Part shown: positions 8,525 through 16,398 of the stretch, one piece after another
Layout of the letters: the number at the start of each line of letters is the position of its first letter
Position numbering within the stretch: position 1 is the stretch's first letter
Assembly: GCF_900497695.1 (NCBI RefSeq)
Contig: NZ_UIDD01000007.1
Location: 310,001-374,000, forward strand
Length of the DNA: 64,000 nt
Reading direction: 5' to 3'
Origin: Pseudomonas wadenswilerensis
Lineage (GTDB): Bacteria; Pseudomonadota; Gammaproteobacteria; Pseudomonadales; Pseudomonadaceae
Program-made: the position numbers and the translations under genes
The notes under the pieces: model-generated
Told to the model about the DNA's origin: nothing
Databases searched by the model: none
Seen by the model: only the letters and a program-made list of their open reading frames with translations

Positions 8525-8776
8525 TTATTTTAAGATATCCCGCTCTTCTTCAAGGCGGCGCATTTGGGCCCGTAGCCGCAGGATTTCACTCTTGGCTTCG
8601 AGCAGTTCGCTGGCCTGCTTTTCTGATTTATCAGGGGTGACGGCGCTCACCCATTTATAGAGGCTGTGAGTCGAGACGCCGAGGCGTGCGGCAATCTCCG
8701 CGACTGAATAGCCGCGTTCAACCACCTGCCTGACGGCTTCCGCCTTGAATTCCGGGGTGTATCGCTGGGTACTCAT
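8525..8776 (-). CDS. IS3-family OrfA, probably truncated by a stop
   Basis: 83 residues: HTH (YSVAEIAARLGVSTHSLYKW) and a leucine-rich tail ending EERDILK. The frame then meets TAA, but the next codons still read AARYFAREPE in the same frame, which is the usual continuation in this family. The stop lies in TTAAAATAAGCC, where relatives carry an uninterrupted A-run used for -1 frameshifting. A single A-to-T change would explain both the early stop and the loss of the slippery run. The family comparison is from memory. Confidence 0.75.
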   Translation of the reverse strand: MSTQRYTPEFKAEAVRQVVERGYSVAEIAARLGVSTHSLYKWVSAVTPDKSEKQASELLEAKSEILRLRAQMRRLEEERDILK

Positions 8777-8849
8777 AGACTTCCTCCTATGCTCAAAGCA
8801 TAGGCCGGGGATGTCTACCTTTCCGGGGGCAGTCCAAAAGAGCTTGCAA

Positions 8850-8877
8850 GGTGTCTAGAAAGCCCGGGGCGATTCAG
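8850..8877. repeat. Outer inverted IS end, right copy
   Basis: GGTGTCTAGAAAGCCCGGGG continuing to CGATTCAG, the inverted partner of 7564-7591 (24/28 match). Its outward end TGAATCGCCCCGGG has the look of an IS3 terminus. Confidence 0.6.
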
Positions 8878-9090
8878 TTGTCAGTTGATCGTCATCGCCG
8901 ATGCACTCTCTCAAGCCGGCGAGGACACGCTCGATACCCGGTGCCTCGGAAGGTTGGTTTCCTCGGCATTCGTGCTGTTGGCTGCGCTAATTTCTATTGG
9001 CCTTCCAAGGCATGGGCAGGCCCTTTGAGACCTTCGGCACCAACGTCGCCGGGGCATATCGTCGGAACCTGATCGGTCGTGGTACTTGCA
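8878..9090. other. Gene-free stretch
   Basis: About 210 bp between the IS copy and the AT-rich promoter. The sequence is GC-rich and reads like eroded coding DNA in places, but no frame gave a recognisable protein. Confidence 0.3.
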
Positions 9091-9096
9091 GGTTTT

Positions 9097-9130
9097 GTAT
9101 TATATTATATTATTTTATATAATATATTTA
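9097..9130. promoter_or_regulatory. AT-rich operator/promoter of the sulfur operon
   Basis: A run of almost pure A/T (TATTATATTATATTATTTTA and on) containing overlapping inverted repeats such as ATATTA/TAATAT. It stands out sharply from its GC-rich surroundings and lies 44-77 bp before the repressor start. BigR-type repressors bind AT-rich palindromes, so this is the probable autoregulatory site. Confidence 0.6.
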
Positions 9131-9173
9131 GATGTATCATGTGAGCGAGATTACAGTCATAGAAGGACTGGCG

Positions 9174-9479
9174 ATGGATGTTCAGCAGTTACGCGGCAAC
9201 ACCGAAGCAGCAGCTCAGTTGCTTAAAACCCTGGGAAATCCAGAGCGACTGCTGTTGCTATGCCAGTTGTCTGAAGGTGAGCGCAGTGTAAGTGAGCTGG
9301 AGTCCCTGCTTGGCATTCAGCAGCCCACCTTGTCTCAGCAATTAGGGGTTTTGAGGCGCGAAGATCTGGTGGCGACAAGGCGTGAAGGTAAGCAGATTTT
9401 CTATCGCATCGATAGTCCAGCTGCCCTGGCGGTGATTAAAACCTTGTATCAATGGTTCTGTGCGAAGGAGCCGAAATGA
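9174..9479 (+). CDS. ArsR-family repressor, BigR/SqrR type
   Basis: 101 residues from the ATG at 9174, chosen over 9132 because AGAAGGA precedes it by 6 bases while the earlier ATG follows only A/T sequence. The winged HTH reads SVSELESLLGIQQPTLSQQL. Two cysteines, C30 (LLCQLSEGE) and C96 (YQWFCAKE), match the pair that forms a disulfide or polysulfide bridge in BigR/SqrR persulfide sensors; the metal-binding motif of classical ArsR is absent. The stop overlaps the next gene, so it should repress the two downstream transporter genes until reactive sulfur accumulates. Confidence 0.82.
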   Translation: MDVQQLRGNTEAAAQLLKTLGNPERLLLLCQLSEGERSVSELESLLGIQQPTLSQQLGVLRREDLVATRREGKQIFYRIDSPAALAVIKTLYQWFCAKEPK

Positions 9480-9910
9480 CTATCGACTGGGTCAATTTCA
9501 CACCTTGGTCGGCCTTGCTCGGCGGTGCGTTGATCGGGCTTGCCGTGAGCCTGTTTGCACTTGTGAATGGCCGTATTGCCGGTATTAGCGGGCTGCTGGG
9601 CAGTTTGCTGCAAAAGAAGGGCGAGGGCAGAGGCGAGAAAGCACTGTTTCTCCTGGGGGTGTTGGTCGCCCCCCTAGTGTGGTGGTTATTTGCGGGTCGG
9701 CCGGTCGTACAGTTTCAGACAGACTGGGTAGGGTTGCTTGTGGCCGGTTTGCTGGTTGGCCTGGGAACACGTTACGCGGCAGGTTGCACCAGTGGGCATG
9801 GTGTCTGTGGACTGGCGCGTCTGTCGCCTCGTTCACTTGTCGCAACACTGTGCTTTATGTGCGCGGGATTTGCAGTTGTATTCGTTAGCCGTCACCTGGC
9901 AGGAGTATGA
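9476..9910 (+). CDS. YeeE/YedE-family sulfur transporter half 1
   Basis: 144 residues, four or five membrane segments. The family signature GTRYAAGCTSGHGVCGLARL is present near residue 97, with the conserved Cys that handles thiosulfate/sulfur compounds. The ATG overlaps the repressor stop (ATGA) and the end overlaps the next gene by 4 bases. In bigR-type operons these two halves (also called pmpA/pmpB) move sulfur species across the inner membrane. Confidence 0.85.
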   Translation: MTIDWVNFTPWSALLGGALIGLAVSLFALVNGRIAGISGLLGSLLQKKGEGRGEKALFLLGVLVAPLVWWLFAGRPVVQFQTDWVGLLVAGLLVGLGTRYAAGCTSGHGVCGLARLSPRSLVATLCFMCAGFAVVFVSRHLAGV

Positions 9911-10332
9911 GCATGCGATGGGTAATGGCTTTTATCTGCGGTGTGGTGTTTGGCCTTGGCTTGTTGTTGGCGGGCATGGTTAATCCAGCCAAGGTAATCG
10001 GCTTTCTGGATCTGGCAGGAAGCTGGGATCCATCACTCGGGTTGGTAATGGTGGGTGCTATCGGGGTGGCACTTTTGCCCATGCAGTGGAGCAGCAAACA
10101 AACACGCTCGATGCTTGGTTTGCCGATGCAAATGCCTCGGATGCGGGCACTAGATCGGCAGTTGGTGGTGGGCAGCCTGGTATTTGGTGTCGGTTGGGGT
10201 ATTGCCGGTATCTGCCCGGGGCCTGCACTCGCCCTGGTGTTAAGTGGCCACTGGCAAATACTAGTATTCGTACTTGCGATGTTGGTGGGAATGGCGCTCT
10301 TCAGCCTGCTTGAAAGCTGGCGTGCTCGTTAA
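9907..10332 (+). CDS. YeeE/YedE-family sulfur transporter half 2
   Basis: 141 residues with four to five membrane segments. The conserved Cys motif is GWGIAGICPGPALAL near residue 98. The start overlaps the preceding gene by 4 bases with AGGAG just upstream. Together with the preceding half it would form the full transporter. The persulfide dioxygenase usually present in bigR operons is absent here, so the operon may only move sulfur and not oxidise it. Confidence 0.85.
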   Translation: MSMRWVMAFICGVVFGLGLLLAGMVNPAKVIGFLDLAGSWDPSLGLVMVGAIGVALLPMQWSSKQTRSMLGLPMQMPRMRALDRQLVVGSLVFGVGWGIAGICPGPALALVLSGHWQILVFVLAMLVGMALFSLLESWRAR

Positions 10333-10383
10333 AGATCCATGAGTGTCATCGTGTCTCAGCCTTGAGAGAAGGGGGCGGATCCT

Positions 10384-11625
10384 TTACTGGAGCAGCAATC
10401 CAGCCCACATCGAAGTAATGATCGCCAACTGACCGACTATGACATAAGCGGCAAATTTTGCGCCCCCGCTGATCCAGGCTAGAACACATTTGGTAAGTGT
10501 ATTGCTGCTCATTGCGGTCAGCGCGGGCACCGCAATGTGGGCCATTGATAGTTGCCCGGACTTTACCACCGACGCGATAGATGCTGCCGTTGCGTGAGCA
10601 TCAGCCAGGCCGCTAAATACCGACGCAATCAGTACACCATTGTGTCCAAAGGCATGCAGCAGTGCCGAGGACAGCAACGTGATGCCCGTTACGGCCACAG
10701 TCACAACGAGGGCGACCTTGAGATTGAAAGCACTGTCGCCGACTTGGGTTGCGGCCTGCACAAGCGCAGGGTTCCATGGGGCGAGGAGCAGCGAACCATA
10801 TGCCACTGTTGTGAACGCAGCCAGCAAAATAGAAGCCCATAATTCCCCCAAAAAAGCCGGATCGACTGTACCCAGCACCAGACCCAACATCGCTATAGTC
10901 GCTAGGTTAGAGAATATCGCTGCGGCGCTGAACGCTTTGACAGACGACTGTTCACTTCGGGCCAGATGTCCCATCAGGGCGATGGTCGCCGAGCCTGAAG
11001 CAAACCCAGATGCGATGGCACTGAGGGTATAGCCATAGCGCTTGCCTACCACACGTAAGGCAATATGACCCAATGCCCCAGCCCCCATCAGCAGTACGGT
11101 CAGGGTACAGATTGTGCGGGGATTGATGGCACCAAATGGGCCGACGAAGCGATCGGGTGCCAAGGGGAGAATGACCAACACGGCTATCAGCAGTACCAAC
11201 CCATCGCGGACTTCGCTTTCAGTCAGTTGATTGCGGACAAATCGATGCAGTTCTTGCCTGAATGCGAGAACAACCGTAAGCACGACCCCGACAGCGACAG
11301 CCAGTTCGGGCTGGTCATAACTCAAGGCGCCGAGTAGCAAGACGAAAAGCAGAGCAATTTCACTGGTGATGCCTGGATCCTTGCCAGAGTGTTTCCAGTA
11401 GGCGACTGCAACGATGATTGCCAAGGCAATACTCATGATGGCGACCAACATCGTACCCGCTACGGCCATGCATACGTAACCCAGTACAGACGTGATGGCA
11501 AAGGTTCTAAGTCCGGCAAACGCACGATGCTCCCCGGTACCTTTTTTGCGTTCACGCTCCAGGCCTACGAGCATACCTATACCCAAGGCAGCAGCGAGAT
11601 GGGTAATGTCCAGGGTTTCAAGCAT
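10384..11625 (-). CDS. MgtC/SapB-like plus DUF4010 membrane protein
   Basis: 413 residues with about twelve hydrophobic segments. The N-terminal part has the MgtC-like signature AAALGIGMLVGLERERK, and the C-terminal half matches the DUF4010 pattern (SGSATIALMGHLA, SGLADAHATAASIA). Function is not established for the family; ion or stress-related transport is a guess. It lies downstream of the ANR-like regulator on the same strand with a 71-bp gap. Confidence 0.75.
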   Translation of the reverse strand: MLETLDITHLAAALGIGMLVGLERERKKGTGEHRAFAGLRTFAITSVLGYVCMAVAGTMLVAIMSIALAIIVAVAYWKHSGKDPGITSEIALLFVLLLGALSYDQPELAVAVGVVLTVVLAFRQELHRFVRNQLTESEVRDGLVLLIAVLVILPLAPDRFVGPFGAINPRTICTLTVLLMGAGALGHIALRVVGKRYGYTLSAIASGFASGSATIALMGHLARSEQSSVKAFSAAAIFSNLATIAMLGLVLGTVDPAFLGELWASILLAAFTTVAYGSLLLAPWNPALVQAATQVGDSAFNLKVALVVTVAVTGITLLSSALLHAFGHNGVLIASVFSGLADAHATAASIASVVKSGQLSMAHIAVPALTAMSSNTLTKCVLAWISGGAKFAAYVIVGQLAIITSMWAGLLLQ

Positions 11626-11696
11626 GACTGCTGCATCGATGCGCGGGGGAGGGCAGTTGTCGAGGCTGCTTGGGACGGGCTGAAATACATCCCAGC

Positions 11697-12497
11697 TTAT
11701 TGATTTGCCGCTGAGCCTTTACTGTAGCCATGTTCTAGAACCTTCAAGCCAGGCAAATTCAAAATTTCCACTGTACGTCCGCTGAACTGCACTATGTCCA
11801 GGTGGCGCAGGTGTGCTATGCATCTACAGACGGTTTCAAGTCTCAACCCCAGGTAGGACGCAATGTCATCTCTCGACATGCGCAAAACAAAGCTATGGGC
11901 GGAAAACCCGCGTTCTACGTATCGTTTGGACAAGCCTAGTAGAAAGCTGGCCATTCGTTCTTCTGCGGTGAGGTTGCACATCATTAACAGCCGCTTATGC
12001 TCTCGAACAATTTCACTGCTGAGCAGCCTATTGAGGCTTTGTTGTAGGAACGGGAACTCATGGGCTAACGACTCCAGGCGTTGATAAGGAATAAGGCAAA
12101 CTTCACTGTCCTCAAGAGCAAACGCACTGCATACATGCCGGTTGGTGCTGATCGCATCGCACCCCATTGTGTCTCCTGGCATCCAGAAGTTGGTTACCAG
12201 CCCTTGTCCTTCCGCATTTGCAAAGCAGGTCTTAAAACTTCCGAGGCGTACTGCATAGAGGTATTCCAACGGGTCGTTGGCGTGATACAAGCCGTAACCT
12301 TTCTTGATCCGTATGCGCTGTCTGATCAGCTCACTGAAACGGTCGTTTCCGTGTTTGCACAAGCCAGTTGGAAGACACAACGAACTGACCCTGCAATCCA
12401 CGCAAGCCGCCCTGTATGGGTTTACATTGATGGGGGGTACCACCCCTATGGGATTACGTTCCTCTAGGTCAGTGGCAACGTTCAGGAGGCTATGCAT
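11697..12497 (-). CDS. ANR/FNR-type oxygen-sensing regulator
   Basis: 266 residues, Crp/Fnr family. The iron-sulfur ligands of FNR are all in place: C32, C35 and C41 in ACVDCRVSSLC, and C134 in DSEVCLIPY. A cyclic-nucleotide-type barrel is followed by the HTH (SRDDIASYLGLRLETVCRCI). The recognition helix has E221 and R225 like FNR, but the Ser between them is C224. It should bind TTGAT-N4-ATCAA sites without oxygen. The start overlaps the preceding small gene by 8 bp and has GAGGTGAG upstream. Several such boxes occur in the neighbouring genes, so it is a likely local regulator; it may be a second copy beside the housekeeping anr. Confidence 0.85.
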   Translation of the reverse strand: MHSLLNVATDLEERNPIGVVPPINVNPYRAACVDCRVSSLCLPTGLCKHGNDRFSELIRQRIRIKKGYGLYHANDPLEYLYAVRLGSFKTCFANAEGQGLVTNFWMPGDTMGCDAISTNRHVCSAFALEDSEVCLIPYQRLESLAHEFPFLQQSLNRLLSSEIVREHKRLLMMCNLTAEERMASFLLGLSKRYVERGFSAHSFVLRMSRDDIASYLGLRLETVCRCIAHLRHLDIVQFSGRTVEILNLPGLKVLEHGYSKGSAANQ

Positions 12498-12747
12498 TTC
12501 TCACCTCCGATACCGGGGTAGCAGATCCTGATGGGGCAATAGGGTCATGCAGGTCGCGATTTATGAGCTTGCCAGGTACCAGAGGATAGCTAGCAATCAT
12601 CGCCAGGGAGTGTGGGGCGTTCAATCGAGTATTAAGTCGATCAACGAAGGCTGTCGCTTCGTCAATACTGCGAAAACTCACCATCCATACGTCCAGGTGA
12701 ACCCACCAACGGTTTTGACGCGGATGATTTTCAATGTAGACGTTCAT
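12490..12747 (-). CDS. Small hypothetical protein upstream of the ANR-like gene
   Basis: 85 residues, aromatic-rich N-terminal half (NRWWVHLDVWMVSF) followed by an amphipathic stretch (DEATAFVDRLNTRL). It overlaps the regulator start by 8 bp, so the two are probably translated together. I do not recognise the family. Confidence 0.6.
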   Translation of the reverse strand: MNVYIENHPRQNRWWVHLDVWMVSFRSIDEATAFVDRLNTRLNAPHSLAMIASYPLVPGKLINRDLHDPIAPSGSATPVSEVRNA

Positions 12748-12752
12748 TGATG

Positions 12753-13238
12753 CTACTCCGTAATCGATGCAGTGGAATGCAAAGGACGCCGGTTTAGTGA
12801 GTGCTTTCTAGGTACGCTGAATACCAACAAACCCTGATGGTAATTGAGAGTGAAATGGTCAAGATCCATTGACGGCGGAATGGTTCGTGAAGAACTAAAC
12901 CACCCACACTCAGATGAGATAGCTGTCGTCGAGGCGTCGGCAGCATCCGGCACCACCCAACCGCTTAAGGTGAATTGCTGCGTTGTAATCCCAATCTGCA
13001 ATCTGTCGATACCTACAGACTGCAAGTCTGCGGTGACGATGAACTGATCCCCGATGTTCCTGGCGAACAGGACAGGTTGGTAGGGAAATCCCACTTCGCG
13101 GCGCAACATGAGTTCTAGGTCTGGGGCGCGGTAGCTCCGTTTGCCGCCGACGAGACCAAGCAAGCGTTTTCTAGTCTGGTTGAGCATTGCACCAGGGGCT
13201 AGTCGCGGCAGGATGGCCAGAAGGAGTAATTTGAACAT
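12753..13238 (-). CDS. Hsp20/alpha-crystallin-like protein
   Basis: 161 residues from the ATG at 13238, preferred because GGAG lies 8 bases upstream (the longer reading from 13280 has no good site). The central and C-terminal part resembles an alpha-crystallin domain: FIVTADLQSVGIDRLQIGI for the early strands, and a final GLLVFSVPRK in the place of the family's G-x-L-x-x-x-x-P-K motif. The N-terminus is basic and hydrophobic. It may be a small chaperone for stress; similarity is moderate. Confidence 0.6.
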   Translation of the reverse strand: MFKLLLLAILPRLAPGAMLNQTRKRLLGLVGGKRSYRAPDLELMLRREVGFPYQPVLFARNIGDQFIVTADLQSVGIDRLQIGITTQQFTLSGWVVPDAADASTTAISSECGWFSSSRTIPPSMDLDHFTLNYHQGLLVFSVPRKHSLNRRPLHSTASITE

Positions 13239-13317
13239 TTGACGCGCTCCACATTCGATCGAATCAGGAACGGCGTCCATGCCATCAGGTGTTCAAGCTG
13301 CTGAAAGCACATGTAAT

Positions 13318-14391
13318 TCAGGGCGTAATGGCTACTTTCATGACACCGTCCCGTTGATGTCCAAATAGTTCGTAGGCGGCTTCAATGTCGTCCAACTTGA
13401 ACCGGTGCGTCACCAGTGGCGCCAGATCAATGCGCCCGCTGGCGATGACTTCCATCAAGCGTCGCATACGCTCTTTGCCGCCGGGGCACAATGTGCTCAC
13501 GATGTTGTAGTCGCCTAGGCCAGCAGCAAAGGCATCGAGGGGAATCCGCAAGTCTGAAGAGTAAACGCCAAGGCTGGATAAGGTTCCTCCGGGACGTAGC
13601 ACCCGCAGCGCTGATTCAAATGTCGATTGGGTTCCAAGTGCTTCAATTGCGACATCGACCCCACGGCCGTAAGTTATCGCCATGATCTGCTCGACGACAT
13701 TGCCTTGTGTGAAGTCGATTACGTGTGTAGCACCTAGCTGACGGGCAACGGTCATACGCGTATTTACGGTATCGACACCGATGATCGTGCCTGCACCTTT
13801 CAAGCGGGCACCGGCCACCGCGCAAAGACCAATGGGCCCTAGCGCAAATACGGCGACCGTATCACCGATTTTTACATCACCCCGTTCTGCACCGCTGAAC
13901 CCGGTAGACATGATGTCTGGGCACATCAAAACTTGCTCGTCACTAAGGTTATCGGGGATCAGTGAAAGGTTGGCCATGGCGTCAGGCACCCGAACATACT
14001 CGGCCTGGCAGCCATCAATCGTGTTGCCGAACTTCCAACCACCAATAGCCTTGAATCCATGAAGGGTGCCCGGCCCATCCTGGGATGAGCATCCACACAG
14101 GCACGCATTACTGTGGCCGCTTGGGGTTATTGCGCCAGCAATGACCCGCTGTCCTTCGCTAAAGCCTTGAACCTGGGCGCCGAGCTTTTCAATGATACCA
14201 ACGGGTTCATGACCTATGGTCAACCCTTTAGCGACAGGGTATTCACCACGGAGGATATGGATGTCGGTTCCGCAGATCGTCGTGGTTGTGAGCCGCACCA
14301 ACGCATCGGCAGGGCCAATGTCCGGAATTGGCTTTTCGTCCAGTACTATCCGGTTTTTCTCCACAAAAATTGCAGCTTTCATGGTAGCCAT
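13318..14391 (-). CDS. Zinc-dependent alcohol dehydrogenase
   Basis: 357 residues, medium-chain dehydrogenase. The catalytic zinc site is visible as C in TTICGTDIH, the GHEPVG motif and the CPDIMSTG loop; the structural-zinc Cys cluster is reduced to CLCGC. The NAD-binding motif is AVFALGPIGLCAVAGAR with an acidic residue after strand 2 (IGVDTVN), so NAD is the expected cofactor. The start at 14391 has GAGGA 9 bases upstream. An ANR-type box is centred 76 bp upstream, matching a role in fermentation or redox balance at low oxygen. Confidence 0.88.
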   Translation of the reverse strand: MATMKAAIFVEKNRIVLDEKPIPDIGPADALVRLTTTTICGTDIHILRGEYPVAKGLTIGHEPVGIIEKLGAQVQGFSEGQRVIAGAITPSGHSNACLCGCSSQDGPGTLHGFKAIGGWKFGNTIDGCQAEYVRVPDAMANLSLIPDNLSDEQVLMCPDIMSTGFSGAERGDVKIGDTVAVFALGPIGLCAVAGARLKGAGTIIGVDTVNTRMTVARQLGATHVIDFTQGNVVEQIMAITYGRGVDVAIEALGTQSTFESALRVLRPGGTLSSLGVYSSDLRIPLDAFAAGLGDYNIVSTLCPGGKERMRRLMEVIASGRIDLAPLVTHRFKLDDIEAAYELFGHQRDGVMKVAITP

Positions 14392-14460
14392 GGCAGCGGT
14401 TCCTCTTTGGGATGGTGGCATTCACTTTTGCTTAGCGTGCGCTGAAAATCATTGAATCAA

Positions 14461-14474
14461 TTGACCGGGATCAA
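14461..14474. promoter_or_regulatory. ANR box upstream of alcohol dehydrogenase
   Basis: TTGACCGGGATCAA (TTGAC-N4-ATCAA), one base from consensus, centred 76 bp from the alcohol dehydrogenase start on the minus strand. Confidence 0.7.
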
Positions 14475-14581
14475 GGAATCAAATCCATTTTTTGTAGTTA
14501 GGTTACCGTGCGTCGGACTGCGCCGATGGTCGTGTGCTACAGCCAATCTCCGTGTCCTTTTGAGGTGGTGTGCATCCGATT

Positions 14582-14595
14582 TTGATGCAAGTCAA
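14582..14595. promoter_or_regulatory. ANR box upstream of first Usp gene
   Basis: TTGATGCAAGTCAA (TTGAT-N4-GTCAA), one base from consensus, centred about 72 bp before the ATG at 14660. Confidence 0.7.
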
Positions 14596-14659
14596 ACACA
14601 CAGCCTTGGACGGATGCAGGATGGTGCGTACCTACTCATCGCTTAGTGCGAGGTGTGTC

Positions 14660-15586
14660 ATGTACGACTATCAACGCTTGTTGTTCATCGCCCCCCCTTT
14701 GATGCAGCGCACTGACGCCTTTGACCGTGCTGCTGCTTTGGCAAAAGCCAAAGGCATTGCATTACATATAGTGGCTTTTGATTACCTTGAGGGGCTTGCC
14801 ACCGCAGGGCTGGTCAATGAACAGGCACTGGCAGTGATGCGCCAGGCCTATGTCGAAAAGCACCGCCAGTGGCTTGAAACCCAAGCCGTACCCCTGCGTA
14901 GGAACGGGCTTACGGTAACCACAGAGGTTGTCTGGGTGAACGATGTCCTGGATGAAATCCTGACCCATCTAAGGGAGCAGCCGTTTGCAATGGTGGTCAA
15001 GGACATAGAGCATGAGTCGCGCCTGATGCGGGCGATGTTCACGACACTTGATATCCGGCTGTTACGGGAGTGTTCGGAGCCACTGCATTTTGTCGACAAG
15101 GCCAGCCATGCTATGCCTCGCAAAGTCCTCGCTGCCGTTGACCTATCGCGTCCCGAGGATCAGTACCAAGGGTTCAACGACCGCATCATCAATGAAGCGT
15201 TGAAATTGGCCATGCAATGTAAGGCGCAGGTGGAGATCTTGTATGCCTATGATCTGACCTCTATGCAAACGGATGCAGAGAACCTCGGGCGTAAATCATT
15301 TTTGTTTGGCTCAAATGTTGCCGAAAGTCTGCATGAAGCCCAAAGCGATGCCTTTCGCGAGCTGGCTGAGCGCAACGGCATTGATCCGGAGAGTTGCCAT
15401 ATGATCATGGGCGACCCAGCAAAAGTCTTGAGCATCTTCTGCGAAGCCCAAGGTACCGATATCGTAGTGATGGGGCGGGTGCACCACCGTGGTTTAGCCA
15501 AGTACATCGGCAGCACGGTTGAAAGGGTACTTTACAAGATGCCTAGCAGTGTCCTGGTCATCACCCCGGAATCTCCAGTGATCTGA
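14660..15586 (+). CDS. Tandem universal stress protein (UspE-like)
   Basis: 308 residues made of two Usp domains. The second keeps the nucleotide-binding pattern GDPAKVL...VVMGRVHHRGLAKYIGST; the first is degenerate. I chose the ATG at 14660, which has GAGG 6 bases upstream, over the 30-codon longer reading. A second, paralogous tandem Usp is encoded at 16399. Anaerobic Usp proteins of pseudomonads help survival during energy starvation, and the ANR-type box upstream fits that. Confidence 0.85.
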   Translation: MYDYQRLLFIAPPLMQRTDAFDRAAALAKAKGIALHIVAFDYLEGLATAGLVNEQALAVMRQAYVEKHRQWLETQAVPLRRNGLTVTTEVVWVNDVLDEILTHLREQPFAMVVKDIEHESRLMRAMFTTLDIRLLRECSEPLHFVDKASHAMPRKVLAAVDLSRPEDQYQGFNDRIINEALKLAMQCKAQVEILYAYDLTSMQTDAENLGRKSFLFGSNVAESLHEAQSDAFRELAERNGIDPESCHMIMGDPAKVLSIFCEAQGTDIVVMGRVHHRGLAKYIGSTVERVLYKMPSSVLVITPESPVI

Positions 15587-15597
15587 CATAGGGCTTG

Positions 15598-15638
15598 CCT
15601 CAGCGCGGTTTCGGGGCCCGGATAATGCCGCGCTGAGG
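15598..15638. terminator. Bidirectional hairpin between Usp and GNAT genes
   Basis: CCTCAGCGCGG and its complement CCGCGCTGAGG form an 11-bp stem with a 19-base loop between two convergent genes. No strong U-run on either side. Confidence 0.6.
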
Positions 15639-15645
15639 TAAATGT

Positions 15646-16194
15646 TCATCCATGTAGGTCGAGCTCATGGATGATTTCAGTTACATCTCCAGCCAGGTAG
15701 TGCGAGGAAAAGCCGAGCGCTTTCGCAAGTCGATGCATCCCGTAGTTGTTCGAGAGATCCCGCGAGATCATGCGCTCATAGCCATTGCTGCGTGCGGCGA
15801 TGATCAGGTGATTCATTAACAGTCTACCCAAGCCTTTGCGCTGCCATGGCTCGCTCACGGCAACCGCACACTCGCAGTTCTTGCTGCCGGGGACTGCCGC
15901 ATAGCGGCTTTCGCCAATTTCACATAGTTGGCCACCGTCATGCATCAACGCAACGTAAGCCATGCGGTGGTGGTAGTCCACATTCATCAACCGTTCGAAA
16001 AACGATGATGCCTCCCCGCTAAACCCTGCTAGGAAGCGAAAGCGTCTCAACTCGTAAGACACATGCCCTACAAACTCATGATCCCTCTCACGGTCGGGCT
16101 CACGCAGTGGTCGAATCAGTACAGGAGTACCGTCGCTCAACGACTCTATCCAGTGCTCCTTGGACAGATCGCCAAAATCGATATCGTTATTCAT
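15646..16194 (-). CDS. GNAT acetyltransferase (Pat/AcuA-like), copy 1
   Basis: 182 residues from the ATG at 16194 (GGAG 6 bases upstream). The acetyl-CoA motif A is QRKGLGRLLMNHLI, preceded by CECAVAVSEPW. It shares HWIE-L-DG, LIRPLR-DRER, MAYVAL and SRYAA with the gene at 19370, so the two are paralogues. Such single-domain GNATs near usp genes may acetylate metabolic enzymes under stress. An ANR-like box lies 80 bp upstream. Confidence 0.82.
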   Translation of the reverse strand: MNNDIDFGDLSKEHWIESLSDGTPVLIRPLREPDRERDHEFVGHVSYELRRFRFLAGFSGEASSFFERLMNVDYHHRMAYVALMHDGGQLCEIGESRYAAVPGSKNCECAVAVSEPWQRKGLGRLLMNHLIIAARSNGYERMISRDLSNNYGMHRLAKALGFSSHYLAGDVTEIIHELDLHG

Positions 16195-16267
16195 CGCGCT
16201 CTCCGGGCTTACAGTCATCAAAGGGAGCTTGCCGATTACTGTTGTACTGCTCACCAGCATCCTCGTT

Positions 16268-16281
16268 CTGACTTGAATCAA
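16268..16281. promoter_or_regulatory. ANR-like box upstream of GNAT copy 1
   Basis: CTGACTTGAATCAA, two bases from TTGAT-N4-ATCAA in its left half and perfect in its right half, centred about 80 bp from the acetyltransferase start on the minus strand. Confidence 0.5.
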
Positions 16282-16304
16282 GTTCGTTGCGTGTCGCAGC
16301 CTTT

Positions 16305-16318
16305 CTGATCTGAATCAA
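16305..16318. promoter_or_regulatory. ANR-like box upstream of second Usp gene
   Basis: CTGATCTGAATCAA, one base from the consensus, centred about 88 bp before the ATG at 16399. Confidence 0.6.
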
Positions 16319-16398
16319 GTCTGAAGCGGGGTCAAGGCACAGAATTTAGTACCTGAGCTTCAATTTCCGGTAGGCGATGACATGATTGGAGGTTTGCG

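Larger units (their letters stand above)
7606..8836 (-). mobile_element. IS3-family insertion sequence, about 1231 bp, orfA interrupted
   Basis: Inner inverted ends begin TGGACTACCCCC (left) and TGGACTGCCCCC (right) and share TAGACAT further in. orfA and orfB are in the usual order. The whole unit is flanked by a second pair of inverted IS-type ends (7564-7591 and 8850-8877), so the true element could be either 7606-8836 or about 7565-8876. No clear target duplication was found. Confidence 0.75.

Noticed and set aside
9097..9130. Replication origin or integration site in the A/T run
   Set aside because: No repeats of initiator-binding type; the position directly before a BigR-like repressor explains it better as an operator.
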